Of a stretch of 64,000 bases of DNA, positions 1 through 8,258 are shown in pieces. Position numbers and translations under genes: made by a program. Source of the stretch: JBPOFM01 sp041391925 (lineage in GTDB: Bacteria > Bacteroidota > Bacteroidia > Flavobacteriales > Flavobacteriaceae); assembly GCA_041391925.1 (NCBI GenBank), contig JAWKNA010000003.1, forward strand, positions 1 through 64,000, read 5' to 3'. Positions within the stretch are counted from its first letter, which is position 1; the number at the start of each line of letters is the position of its first letter. The notes under the pieces were generated by a model. The model was given only the letters and a program-made list of their open reading frames with translations, was not told the DNA's origin and searched no databases.

Positions 1-216
1 AAACTCTTACCTTAATATACTATATATACTTCAAGTGTTCCTGTTAAACTTAATTTATAGGAACTCCTAATGTGCTCCCTAATTGGTGCAAATAGTCTAT
101 GATTTCAAAATGGTAATGAACTATTACAAATCTATTAAAAAGTTGTACAATGACTATTTAATTTGTTTAGTTTTTTAAATCCACACCAAAAATCATCATT
201 TTGTTTTACTAGAAAA
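1..216. other. AT-rich non-coding edge of element 1
   Basis: No credible gene, tRNA or repeat is visible. The stretch lies downstream of the minus-strand lipoprotein gene that ends at 217 and contains no copy of the attachment repeat seen at 18614 and 33524. Confidence 0.5.
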
Positions 217-615
217 TCATTCATTAGGATACATATTTTGAAATGTGTAATTAGTGCCATTATCTGTAATAGTTAATGTATTTCCATTAACAACACCTTC
301 AACATCACAATTTGAAAACACAAAACCACTATTATTGCATTGTCCAGTAAAGCTTATGCTCACATTAGGCTTATCATAGGTAAATGTTCCATCTATATTT
401 TCATTGTAAAACTCTCCAGAACCTACATCATAAAATGGATGACTAATTCTCATTGAATTACCTACAGAAAAATAAATATAGTACCCTCTATTATCTTCTT
501 CATGACTCCATTCTGTTTGATTTATTGAATCTGGTGTTGGCACTTGATTGTCGTCATCACTTGAACAAGCTGTTAAAGTCAAAATAGCTATTAATACTAA
601 AAATGTTTGTTTCAT
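217..615 (-). CDS. Small surface lipoprotein (element-borne)
   Basis: A 132-aa secreted lipoprotein. Residues 1-17 form a hydrophobic signal peptide ending in the lipobox LTAC (Cys17). It is followed by SSDDD, which fits the acidic lipoprotein export signal that sends Bacteroidetes lipoproteins to the outer face of the outer membrane. The mature part is about 115 residues, polar, and looks like an all-beta lipocalin-type fold, but no named family is recognised. It is the leftmost visible gene of a minus-strand run that starts at the divergent regulator region near 2232. Element 2 carries a longer lipoprotein in the equivalent place (19256-20008). Function unknown; surface exclusion or receptor masking is a guess from position only. 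Confidence 0.75.
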   Translation of the reverse strand: MKQTFLVLIAILTLTACSSDDDNQVPTPDSINQTEWSHEEDNRGYYIYFSVGNSMRISHPFYDVGSGEFYNENIDGTFTYDKPNVSISFTGQCNNSGFVFSNCDVEGVVNGNTLTITDNGTNYTFQNMYPNE

Positions 616-646
616 AATTTGTTATTTAAAGGTTAATTGATTTTGG

Positions 647-1006
647 TTAAAATGGCAAGTCATTATCTGGTTCATCCATAAAACTTGCCTCTCCTTGGTC
701 TTGATATGCATTAGAAACTGGCTCTTGATAGTTTAAAAGCTCAATTCTCCATCCTTGGATTGCATTAAAGTATTTTGGAACTCCTTCTGGGTTAATCCAC
801 TCTCTGCCTCTTAAATTGATACTTATTTTCACATCATGACCTACTGCGTAATCATTGAGTAATTCACATTTGTCTTGGGTAAATTCCACCAATATAGGTT
901 GAGGATATTGCTCTTGTGTGGCAATAACAACCTCTCTTTTTCTAAAGCCGTTATTTCCTATATTCTGGGTGTCGTTTAACACCTTAATTTTTCCTGATAT
1001 TTCCAT
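647..1006 (-). CDS. DUF3127-type single-strand-binding-like protein
   Basis: A 119-aa protein that I recognise as DUF3127-like, a small Bacteroidetes family with an OB-fold resembling single-stranded DNA-binding proteins. Seen: an N-terminal MEISGKIKVL strand, a central KREVVIAT segment, a FNAIQGWRIE segment, and an acidic tail rich in D and E ending DEPDNDLPF, like the protein-interaction tip of SSB. Family members are often carried by phages and mobile elements. It is 3 bp downstream of the 165-aa gene at 1010-1507, so probably co-transcribed. Inferred role: binding single strands during element replication or recombination. No counterpart is seen in element 2. Confidence 0.7.
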   Translation of the reverse strand: MEISGKIKVLNDTQNIGNNGFRKREVVIATQEQYPQPILVEFTQDKCELLNDYAVGHDVKISINLRGREWINPEGVPKYFNAIQGWRIELLNYQEPVSNAYQDQGEASFMDEPDNDLPF

Positions 1007-1009
1007 TGA

Positions 1010-1507
1010 TTAATTTTTTATAATGTCCATAAACTGTAATGTATATTGGAAGTCCTTTTCATCTAAATTGATGGTCACTGGAAGTGAAAATGGGTAACGA
1101 ATTCTAAACTCATATCCTGATGGCGAGGAGTTGTTTTGAAAAAGTATTCTAAATTTGGATTGCATCTTACCCTCATCAAACCTATGCATCCACAACCATG
1201 AGTTTAATTCATGCTTGTCATCCTTGATTTTATTGTAAAACTCGATTTGCACTTTGTAGAAAATCTCGTTGTAATAACACTCAATGACATCCATTAAAAC
1301 CTCATAGGTGTCTAAAAATAGACCCTCTTGTTCAAAGTCTTTGTGTTGTCTAATAGATGAGTTGGGAAACTCTTTATTTAAAGTATCATATATTTTGAAT
1401 ACCTTCTCATAGGTCATTTTATGTTTTAAAAGCCATTGTTCAATATTATCTTTTTTGTAAATCCCATCAACTGATAGTGCTTTCAACTCCCAAAAAATAT
1501 TGTTCAT
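1010..1507 (-). CDS. Hypothetical protein, 165 aa
   Basis: Not recognised. The protein is soluble, without signal peptide or membrane segment, and rich in aromatic and charged residues. It starts MNNIFWELKAL and has a predicted helical N-terminal half followed by a beta-rich part around SGYEFRIRYPFSLPVTINLD. It sits 2 bp downstream of the membrane protein gene at 1510-2232 and 3 bp upstream of the DUF3127 gene, so it belongs to the same minus-strand operon driven from the operator region near 2290. No relative is visible in element 2, so it is element-1-specific accessory content. Confidence 0.65.
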   Translation of the reverse strand: MNNIFWELKALSVDGIYKKDNIEQWLLKHKMTYEKVFKIYDTLNKEFPNSSIRQHKDFEQEGLFLDTYEVLMDVIECYYNEIFYKVQIEFYNKIKDDKHELNSWLWMHRFDEGKMQSKFRILFQNNSSPSGYEFRIRYPFSLPVTINLDEKDFQYTLQFMDIIKN

Positions 1508-1509
1508 AA

Positions 1510-2232
1510 TTAACCTACTAACTCTGCCAGCCAGATAAATGCATCTTTTAAGAAATCAATTATCCCCCAAACTAGTGCTATTACAATTGCAATAGAAATA
1601 AATATCCCCACAATAGAAATAACCATTGTTGCTGTCAATTTAACTTTGCTTTCATTTTCCTTTTGGAGAAAATAGATTGTTGTTAGAGCAATTACAATCA
1701 AAATCATTATACTATAAAAGCCACTCTCTTTTTCGAAATAACTAGCAATCCACCATAATACAGCCATAGTAATTGTCCCAATAATGATGTTGAAAAGTCC
1801 AATTGTCTTAAATAGCCTGATAACGTCATTATCTAACTCCTTAAATAAGTGTTGGATAAAGCTTAAAAATTTATTCTGCTTTTTGTGAGCTGAAATTTTT
1901 AAATTTGACTCTTCTTTATCTACCAACTGATACAAATCATTCATAGTTGATTCAATTTTGTTATTATTAATGTTTGCCATTTCAGTCTCAACAATCAATT
2001 TATCATAGACTTTCTTCCAATTTGTGGTTCCTAATTGTGCTCCACTCCACCCTAATGCAATAGCCCTCAAATCATTTTTTAAATTTAAAACAGAAATTTC
2101 TCCATTATCAATTAGTTCTTCAATATATTCTTCAAATGTGGGTCTCAAACCATCTCTAGTTTCGATGAAAGAAACTTGCTCTTTTATCTTATCTACTAAT
2201 TCCTTAAAAGCAATGTCTTGATTTGCACTCAT
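1510..2232 (-). CDS. Membrane-anchored protein divergent from the XRE regulator
   Basis: A 240-aa protein with a soluble helical N-terminal part (about 1-140) and three hydrophobic segments near residues 145-165, 170-190 and 203-228, so it is probably an inner-membrane protein. Family not recognised. Around residues 60-80 the segment GTTNWKKVYDKLIV resembles GRTTENAKEVYFQHIV in the 226-aa protein at 20500-21180 of element 2. That protein also ends in membrane segments and is also transcribed divergently from an XRE regulator. The two may be remote homologues (my reading by eye). It is the first gene after the operator region, so it is probably repressed by the regulator at 2341. Confidence 0.65.
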   Translation of the reverse strand: MSANQDIAFKELVDKIKEQVSFIETRDGLRPTFEEYIEELIDNGEISVLNLKNDLRAIALGWSGAQLGTTNWKKVYDKLIVETEMANINNNKIESTMNDLYQLVDKEESNLKISAHKKQNKFLSFIQHLFKELDNDVIRLFKTIGLFNIIIGTITMAVLWWIASYFEKESGFYSIMILIVIALTTIYFLQKENESKVKLTATMVISIVGIFISIAIVIALVWGIIDFLKDAFIWLAELVG

Positions 2233-2289
2233 AATTATTGTGCCTTAATTGAATATGAATATTTCAAAACAAATATAACATAATTTACA

Positions 2290-2337
2290 GACCGATATGT
2301 CTTTGGTGTAAATGAGTAATTAAAGGACATTTCAGTC
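2290..2337. promoter_or_regulatory. Pair of inverted operator-like sites, element 1
   Basis: The intergenic region between the divergent genes at 2232 and 2341 holds two copies of a 15-bp motif in opposite orientation. One is gaccgatatgtcttt at 2290-2304; the other, on the minus strand, is gactgaaatgtcctt (2337 down to 2323). They match at 12 of 15 positions. The second copy ends 3 bp before the regulator's ATG. Inferred: binding sites for the XRE regulator, giving autoregulation and control of the divergent operon. Element 2 has the same layout with a different motif. Confidence 0.6.
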
Positions 2338-2340
2338 ATT

Positions 2341-2562
2341 ATGAAAGATAATGACAGTAAAGCCATCCTTTTAGAACTAGCAAATAGGATTAAGACCTTA
2401 AGACATGAAAGAAAGCTGTCCCAAGCAGAGTGCTATGAGGATACAGGTATTAATTTTGGTCGTATTGAAAGAGGTGTAAGGGATGTTAGCTTTACAACCA
2501 TAGTCAAAATCTGTAGGTATTTTAATATATCAGTCAATGAATTATTGAAAGATATATTCTGA
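2341..2562 (+). CDS. XRE-family helix-turn-helix regulator, element 1
   Basis: A 73-aa Cro/C1-type DNA-binding protein that is essentially one HTH_3 domain. Seen: RIKTLRHERKLSQAECYEDTG leads into the turn and recognition helix, then INFGRIERGVRD and a C-terminal ISVNELL helix typical of the family. It is transcribed divergently from the minus-strand operon at 217-2232, with two inverted operator-like repeats directly upstream (2290-2337). Inferred role: repressor that controls element genes and itself. Element 2 has a diverged counterpart at 21249-21485 in the same position. The different operator sequences suggest that the two regulators do not cross-control. Confidence 0.85.
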   Translation: MKDNDSKAILLELANRIKTLRHERKLSQAECYEDTGINFGRIERGVRDVSFTTIVKICRYFNISVNELLKDIF

Positions 2563-2671
2563 ATCGAAATCTCAAATTTTGGCTATTAATACCAATCTTC
2601 CAAAATTTAACCGATTTAAAACTCTATAAATATTCATCTGAACACATAAGTTCACATACCTTCATATCATA

Positions 2672-2729
2672 AAAAAGTTCCACTTTTTCCAAATCTATAT
2701 ATAGTATTAAGGAAAAAAAGGAACTTTTT
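2672..2729. terminator. Long hairpin after the RadC-like gene
   Basis: Two 19-nt arms (2672-2690 and 2711-2729) pair at 17 of 19 positions around an AT-rich 20-nt loop. The structure begins just beyond the stop codon of the minus-strand gene at 2732. Both arms end in A/T tracts, so it could stop transcripts from either side: the RadC-like gene on the minus strand and the regulator on the plus strand. A related hairpin lies at 14745-14801 behind the helicase gene. Confidence 0.55.
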
Positions 2730-2731
2730 AA

Positions 2732-3166
2732 CTATAACAATCCTTCATCGGAGAAACTGTAATAATTGTCCTTGGTCAAGATAATATGATCCAACAGGGT
2801 TATATCCAAATATTGACCTGCGCTTTTAAGCTTTTTGGTGAGGCTTTTATCTGCTTCACTGGGATTTAAATTTCCACTTGGGTGATTGTGGGAAACGATG
2901 ATGCTACTTGCATTACATTTTAATGCAACACTGAACACTAATTTTGCATCGACAATAGTTCCAGATACTCCGCCTTTTGACACAGGATATATTCCCAAGA
3001 CAGTGTTACTACGGTTTAATAATAATATTTTGAATTCTTCCTGTAACTCAATGGTATCTTTATTCCATGAATCAAGCAAAATTTCAAAACTATCTTTACT
3101 GGATTTGACTTTTTGTTTCTTTTCATTTCTATTTGAATAAGAAACATTAATTTCTGATATTTTCAT
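2732..3166 (-). CDS. RadC-like JAB-domain protein, element 1
   Basis: A 144-aa protein of the RadC/MPN+ (JAB) fold. Seen: the metal-binding motif SHNHPSGNLNPSEAD (His93, His95, Asp106), with an upstream Glu in LQEEF that completes a JAMM-type site. It lacks the helix-hairpin-helix part of full-length RadC (about 220 aa), as is usual for copies on Bacteroidetes plasmids and islands. The true biochemical role of this family is unsettled; links to anti-restriction or recombination are proposed but unproven. The counterpart at 21678-22112 is strongly similar and equally placed, so the gene belongs to the shared backbone. Confidence 0.85.
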   Translation of the reverse strand: MKISEINVSYSNRNEKKQKVKSSKDSFEILLDSWNKDTIELQEEFKILLLNRSNTVLGIYPVSKGGVSGTIVDAKLVFSVALKCNASSIIVSHNHPSGNLNPSEADKSLTKKLKSAGQYLDITLLDHIILTKDNYYSFSDEGLL

Positions 3167-3192
3167 GGTTGTGGTTTTTTTAAATAGTTATC

Positions 3193-3287
3193 ACCTACCT
3201 TGAGGAAAATAAAATATACCACCACAACACAGTTAGAAATGGCTAAATCGGATTAACTATGATACATTTATAACTTTGAAGGTAGGT
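3193..3287. repeat. Inverted repeats in the RadC upstream region
   Basis: The 205-bp gap between the RadC-like gene and the 131-aa gene has a perfect 9-bp inverted repeat, acctacctt at 3193-3201 and aaggtaggt at 3279-3287. Inside it, around 3224-3235, is acaacacagtta, a 12-mer that recurs exactly at 17264-17275 between the helicase and integrase genes. These could be protein-binding sites for element replication or regulation. The role is unknown. Confidence 0.4.
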
Positions 3288-3333
3288 AACCAATAAGAAT
3301 TAATTGGAAAGGGTCTTTTTCAATTTTTAAAAC

Positions 3334-3365
3334 AAAGCCCAATCTATTGAAATAGACTAGGCTTT
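3334..3365 (-). terminator. Probable terminator after the 131-aa gene
   Basis: Stem aaagcc (3334-3339) pairs with ggcttt (3360-3365), and an inner stem pairs tctatt with aataga. On the minus strand the hairpin is followed by a T-rich run. It lies 6 bp beyond the stop codon of the gene at 3372-3767. Confidence 0.5.
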
Positions 3366-3371
3366 AATTTT

Positions 3372-3767
3372 TTACTCTGCATGCTCAAGAATACCGTTCT
3401 TTGAGAAAACATCAGAATTTGCAATAACATTCTGCTCATACTTAATAGCAGTTTGCTTTGGCTTTGCAGCATCTTCTGTAACATATACCCATCTGTGGGA
3501 TAATGTTATTTCTTCACCTGTTTCCTTGACCACATAATCAAAAGGCTCACAGTCCTCTTTAATAATGCTTCCTGACAGTTCTGTCCCAATTAGGGCAGTA
3601 CATGTCATTTCATCAAATGTTGACGGTAAAAAAGCCTTTTTGGCAGTTGCATAAAATTTACCAGTGACCTTGCTTAATACCATTTCAATGCCACCTTGAA
3701 GTTCCAAAACAAAGAATGATGTTCCATCCTCTTTTTGACGTTCTTTGTAACCAATGATTCTTACCAT
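3372..3767 (-). CDS. Conserved element backbone protein, 131 aa
   Basis: Function not recognised. It is clearly homologous to the 133-aa protein at 22247-22648: both start MVRII, share the FFVLE, GKFYAT/GQFYAT and PSTFDE segments, and contain VVKETGEEI followed by HRWVY. No signal peptide or membrane segment is present, and the protein is beta-rich by appearance. In both elements it is the last backbone gene before the cargo, and a G-rich non-coding stretch lies directly upstream of it. Position and conservation suggest a core role, for instance in replication or its control, but no motif shows this. Confidence 0.75.
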   Translation of the reverse strand: MVRIIGYKERQKEDGTSFFVLELQGGIEMVLSKVTGKFYATAKKAFLPSTFDEMTCTALIGTELSGSIIKEDCEPFDYVVKETGEEITLSHRWVYVTEDAAKPKQTAIKYEQNVIANSDVFSKNGILEHAE

Positions 3768-4014
3768 TGTTTTGAGTTTTTGAGTTGTAAAAAACCACCA
3801 AGAAAATCAATTCACTCCTGAAAAAATCACAGCTATCAACTTGGATTTTAATTGCAGGCAGAAAAAAATCTTTTCTATATAAAGTGGCAGGGGGAGTTTC
3901 CCTCTGTGAATAAGTGGGGGTGTTGAGTACAGGGTAGTCAGCTCTCTCACAACTCATCCAAAAAATTATTTTTCAAATTTTTTTTCAGTATGTTTGGTTA
4001 AACCTAAAACCTGT
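3768..4014. other. G-rich non-coding region at the backbone-cargo junction, element 1
   Basis: A stretch of about 250 bp without a credible gene, between two divergent transcripts. It contains short plus-strand G runs (cagggggag near 3888, taagtgggggtg near 3911). The 11-mer taagtgggggt also occurs in the equivalent region of element 2 (from about 22781). Candidate control region, replication origin or transfer origin; function not shown. Confidence 0.4.
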
Positions 4015-4239
4015 ATGCTAGATTTAAACAATTATAACATCGATTTTAATTGCCCTAAATGTAAATATTTGGTTAGCATTCAGTTAGCGGATGTCAAATG
4101 TGAATGCAAAGTTTTTTGTCATAATTGTAAGGCATCAATACAGCTAAAAGATAAAAATGCTTCATCACTCAAAGGTATTAGAGATATAAACAATGCCCTG
4201 AATGATATAAATAATACTTTAAAAAATCTAGGAAAATAA
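4015..4239 (+). CDS. Small zinc-ribbon protein upstream of nuclease
   Basis: About 74 aa. Seen: the pairs CPKC and CHNC, plus an extra CEC, make a plausible four-cysteine zinc ribbon, followed by a short helical tail with repeated IND/INN units. The ATG at 4015 is chosen over a TTG at 3994. Its TAA stop directly abuts the ATG of the nuclease gene at 4240, so the two are surely co-translated. This is the first gene of the plus-strand defence-like cargo (4015-8876). Likely role: DNA-binding or regulatory partner of the nuclease (inference). It resembles small phage zinc-ribbon regulators only in general layout. Confidence 0.65.
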   Translation: MLDLNNYNIDFNCPKCKYLVSIQLADVKCECKVFCHNCKASIQLKDKNASSLKGIRDINNALNDINNTLKNLGK

Positions 4240-5199
4240 ATGTACTACAACCACAATTTAAGAGCAGATTTACAAGAATGGAAAAGTCGGCTTACCAGAG
4301 CAGATTACAACCAATTTGGCACCCAATTAAAATTCTTTTTTGAATTTTTGGAAAAAAATAAGCTTATTTCAAGTCTTCTAATGGAAGCTAACAACAAGTA
4401 TAAGTTTGAAGTATTATATTTTGAAAATTTAGATAGAACTGAAAGATATTTTGATTCAGAATTTCAAAACAGTGTTGAACAAACAGCATATTGTTATCAA
4501 CTTATGCAACATATCATTTCTAAATTAAAACAAGGATTTCATTTAATAAATCAGAATGTGTATTTGGGAACTGGTGATTATGATGACCAAAGCAGTGTAA
4601 TAATAGATAACATAATTACACCCATGATTTATTATTTTCATGATGTATTAGACAAGTCCAACTCCACTACTTATCTATTGGAAAAGTATAAAAAAAGAGT
4701 TGAGTGGTTCACTAAAAGTTCTTTAGTGGAAAAGTATGAAACTGCAACTAAAAACTATGAAGATATTTTAGAAGAAGACTTGAGGCTATTTTTGTTTGAC
4801 CAAGGAATAGATTATCCATTTTCTACACCTAAATCAGCTTCAGGTAGGGCAGATATTATTGGGGCAATAGATACAGAAGACCCGTTAATAGTTGAAATAA
4901 AGATACTTGATAAAGATAAAAAATATGGTTTAGAAAGGATTAAATCAGGGTTAAATCAAATATTAAAATATACCAATGATTATAACAAAAATGATGGCTA
5001 TTTGGTAATTTATAACTTTGATAAAATTCATTATGATTTTAAACTCAAAGACAGCAACTCTTTTCCACCTATGCTCATTTTGAATAATAAATCTTATTAT
5101 TTCATTATAATTGATATGTATAATAAATCTAGCGCAAGTAAGTTAGGGCAAATTGAGAAAATTGAAATAACTGAAACTATATTACTCAATAATATTTAG
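4240..5199 (+). CDS. PD-(D/E)XK nuclease-like protein, 319 aa
   Basis: Seen: an N-terminal helical part (about 1-170), then a nuclease core with Glu180, Asp205 in GRADIIG, Glu219-x-Lys221 in VEIKIL and Gln240 in LNQILKY. This is the E-D-ExK-Q layout of the PD-(D/E)XK superfamily. The protein is therefore likely a DNA (or RNA) endonuclease; the specific family is not recognised. It starts at the base after the stop of the zinc-ribbon gene and is followed after 41 bp by the type IIG enzyme. Alternative readings: a second effector of the same defence locus, or an independent two-gene module with the zinc-ribbon partner. Intact catalytic residues argue against decay. Confidence 0.7.
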   Translation: MYYNHNLRADLQEWKSRLTRADYNQFGTQLKFFFEFLEKNKLISSLLMEANNKYKFEVLYFENLDRTERYFDSEFQNSVEQTAYCYQLMQHIISKLKQGFHLINQNVYLGTGDYDDQSSVIIDNIITPMIYYFHDVLDKSNSTTYLLEKYKKRVEWFTKSSLVEKYETATKNYEDILEEDLRLFLFDQGIDYPFSTPKSASGRADIIGAIDTEDPLIVEIKILDKDKKYGLERIKSGLNQILKYTNDYNKNDGYLVIYNFDKIHYDFKLKDSNSFPPMLILNNKSYYFIIIDMYNKSSASKLGQIEKIEITETILLNNI

Positions 5200-5240
5200 T
5201 CATATATTAATACATTTATAGTGCTAACTATCAAAACGAT

Positions 5241-8200
5241 ATGCCAATATTCCAAAACTCTGTAGTTTCTAAATATCTAAAGACTCAAAATCCTGAAATC
5301 AATACTTCTAATTGGAGAAAGTATCAAGCCTATTTCCATAATTCAGTGATACAGGAGAACATAAGAAACAGTAAAGAGGAGCAATATCAAGAAGGGTTTT
5401 TAAGAGATTTATTTGTAAAAATTTTAGGCTATACATTAAATCCTGAAAACAATTTCAACCTTACTACTGAACTTAAAAATGTAAAAGACAGCAAAAAAGC
5501 TGATGGTGGTATTATCATCAATGATAAAGTGGTTGGAGTTGTAGAACTTAAAGGAACAAATACTACAGATTTAGGCAAGATTGAAGAACAAGCATTTGGT
5601 TACAAGAATAACCAACCAGAATGTATTTATGTAATCACATCCAATTTTGAAAAGCTCCGTTTTTATATAGACAACGCCATTGAACATATTGAATTCAACC
5701 TCTTCGCATTAAATGAGCAAGATTTTGAACTACTCTATTTGTGTCTAGGTTTTGAAAACATTAAGAATAACATTCCTAAAAAATTAAAGGAAGAATCATT
5801 AAGTCAAGAAGAGTTAATCACTAAACAGCTCTACAAAGATTATTCACTTTTTAAAAGGGAACTATTTCAAAATCTGTGTGAACTCAACCCACAGTTTGAA
5901 CCTTTAGAGCTCTTTAAAAAATCACAGAAATTATTGGATAGATGTTTGTTTTTATTCTTTTCAGAGGATAGAAATTTATTGCCTCCTAATTCAGTTAGGT
6001 TGATTTTAAAACAATGGAAGCAATTGCAAGAACTAGATGCCTATTCTCCACTATATGAAAGGTTCAAAAAATACTTTGGTTACCTCAATACAGGTTTTAA
6101 AGGTAAGCAATATGATGTCTTTGCATATAATGGAGGTCTTTTCAAACCTGATGAAGTTCTGGATAACATTTTGATTGATGATGAATTGTTGTATCGTCAT
6201 TCCTATAAACTGTCAGAGTATGATTTTGCAAGTGAGGTAGATGTAAACATCTTGGGGCATATTTTTGAAAACTCACTCAATGAATTGGATGAAATTACAG
6301 CTCAATTGGAAGGACAATTGATTGACAAATCCAATACCAAAAGAAAAAAAGATGGTGTATTCTACACACCTAAATACATTACAAAATATATTGTAGAAAA
6401 CACAATTGGCAAACTGTGTAAAAAAAAGAAAAGTGAGCTTGACATTACTGATGAAGCTTATCAACCTGCCAAGCAGAGAAGCAGAAAAAGACTTGACAAC
6501 CTTAACCAATATAGAAATTGGCTCTTGCAGCTTACCATTTGTGACCCTGCCTGTGGTTCTGGAGCATTTTTAAACCAAGCACTTGACTTTCTAATTAATG
6601 AGCACAGGTACATTGATGAACTTTCTGCTAAATACAATAAAGATGCATTAATATTAAGTGATGTTCAGAACAGTATTTTAGAAAACAATCTATTTGGGGT
6701 TGACCTAAATGAAGAATCTGTAGAGATAGCTAAACTTTCTTTATGGTTAAGAACTGCACAACCAAATAGAAAGTTGAATGATTTAAATAATAATATCAAA
6801 TGCGGGAACTCATTAATCGATGATGTCTCTGTAGCAGGCAATAAGGCATTTAATTGGCAAAACGAATTTCCTCAAATATTTGAAAAAGGTGGTTTTGATG
6901 TGATTATTGGCAATCCTCCATATGTTGCTAGAAACTTAAACCAATCAATTAAAAATTATATTAATTCAAAATTTGAAACTGCTCAATACCAACTTGAACT
7001 ATATGTAGCTTTTATGGAACTTGGTATTAGAAACATCAAAAAAGGTGGCATTGTCAGTTACATAGTTCCAAACTCATGGTTGAAGAATTTGATGATGTCT
7101 GATTGCAGAAAATTCATATTGGAAAATTTAAATCTTAAAATACTGTTGCCCAATTTAGAAAATGTGTTTGCAGATGCATCAGTAGATACAATGATTTTTA
7201 TAGGAGAAAAGAGTATTGAAAATATTAAAGGTAAAGTTTCAATTAATGAATTTATCCATCAAGAGATTAGAATCAAACATACAATAGAACAATCAAGATT
7301 TTTAAAAAATGAAGCTTTTGTGTTTGATGTTGAGATAAATGATGAAATTCTCCCAATAATTGACAAAATGAAATCCAATGTTGTTTTAGTAGGTGAGCTT
7401 TTTGATGTAACAAGGGGTGTAAACCCATATGACAGAAATACTGGCCAGGCACCTGAAATAATTTCCAATAGGGCATATCATTCAAGTTTTAAAAAAGATG
7501 AATCATTTGTACCTGAATTAAAGGGACTACATGCTTCAAGATATTCATACTCTTGGGATAAAAAGCACTTTATTAGTTATGGAAATTGGCTTGCTGCTCC
7601 AAGACAAAAAAAATACTTTGAAGGTGAAAGAATAATTTTCAGAGAAATTTTAGGCAAAACATTAGTAAGTACATTAATTGAAGAGGATTTTATTATTGAC
7701 AGAAGCTTATACATAGCAAAACTGGAAGAAGGGATGAGGTATAAATATAATTCATCTTATGTGTTATCGATTTTAAATTCAAAATTAATGGCATTTTTCT
7801 TTAGATATTCAAACAATGAATTTGATAATTTATTTCCCAAAATCAGGGTTGCTGAATTTAGAAAATTACCAATAAAAAAAGTTTCACTTGAATCTCAAGG
7901 TATGTTGATAGAAAAGGCTAATAATATGATTTTAGTGAATAAAGATTTACAAGAGATTACTCAAAAATTCCAACGGAATCTTCAAAGAGAGTTTGAGCAG
8001 TTGGATAATTTAAGTAAGAAATTGGAAAGTTGGTTTGAGCTATCTTATGCAGAGTTTCTTAAAGAACTAAAAAAGAAAAAAATAGAACTTTCCTTATCTC
8101 AAAAAGCAGAGTGGGAAGATTACTTTTTGACGGAAAAAGTAAAAGCACAAACTATAAAGTCCCAAATAAACCAGACAGATTATGAAATAGACCAAATGGT

Positions 8201-8255
8201 TTATGCTCTTTATGGATTGACAGAAAAAGAAATTGCTATTGTAGAGCAATGTTAA
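5241..8255 (+). CDS. Type IIG restriction-modification enzyme (Eco57I-like)
   Basis: A 1004-aa single-chain enzyme that should both cut DNA and methylate adenine. Seen: an N-terminal PD-(D/E)XK nuclease core with Glu51, Asp88 in KADGG and Glu102-Leu-Lys104 in VVELKG; a methyltransferase core with SAM-binding CDPACGSGAF near residue 434 and the catalytic NPPY near 558, typical of gamma-class N6-adenine methylases; and a C-terminal target-recognition part beginning near DVTRGVNPYDR. Length and order match the type IIG class. The downstream 205-aa gene follows after 3 bp. All key motifs are intact, so it is likely active. Recognition sequence cannot be told. Confidence 0.9.
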   Translation: MPIFQNSVVSKYLKTQNPEINTSNWRKYQAYFHNSVIQENIRNSKEEQYQEGFLRDLFVKILGYTLNPENNFNLTTELKNVKDSKKADGGIIINDKVVGVVELKGTNTTDLGKIEEQAFGYKNNQPECIYVITSNFEKLRFYIDNAIEHIEFNLFALNEQDFELLYLCLGFENIKNNIPKKLKEESLSQEELITKQLYKDYSLFKRELFQNLCELNPQFEPLELFKKSQKLLDRCLFLFFSEDRNLLPPNSVRLILKQWKQLQELDAYSPLYERFKKYFGYLNTGFKGKQYDVFAYNGGLFKPDEVLDNILIDDELLYRHSYKLSEYDFASEVDVNILGHIFENSLNELDEITAQLEGQLIDKSNTKRKKDGVFYTPKYITKYIVENTIGKLCKKKKSELDITDEAYQPAKQRSRKRLDNLNQYRNWLLQLTICDPACGSGAFLNQALDFLINEHRYIDELSAKYNKDALILSDVQNSILENNLFGVDLNEESVEIAKLSLWLRTAQPNRKLNDLNNNIKCGNSLIDDVSVAGNKAFNWQNEFPQIFEKGGFDVIIGNPPYVARNLNQSIKNYINSKFETAQYQLELYVAFMELGIRNIKKGGIVSYIVPNSWLKNLMMSDCRKFILENLNLKILLPNLENVFADASVDTMIFIGEKSIENIKGKVSINEFIHQEIRIKHTIEQSRFLKNEAFVFDVEINDEILPIIDKMKSNVVLVGELFDVTRGVNPYDRNTGQAPEIISNRAYHSSFKKDESFVPELKGLHASRYSYSWDKKHFISYGNWLAAPRQKKYFEGERIIFREILGKTLVSTLIEEDFIIDRSLYIAKLEEGMRYKYNSSYVLSILNSKLMAFFFRYSNNEFDNLFPKIRVAEFRKLPIKKVSLESQGMLIEKANNMILVNKDLQEITQKFQRNLQREFEQLDNLSKKLESWFELSYAEFLKELKKKKIELSLSQKAEWEDYFLTEKVKAQTIKSQINQTDYEIDQMVYALYGLTEKEIAIVEQC

Positions 8256-8258
8256 AAT

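Noticed and set aside
3685..3957. Minus-strand 90-aa frame upstream of the 131-aa gene
   Set aside because: It overlaps that gene in another frame, is cysteine/proline irregular and has no counterpart in element 2.
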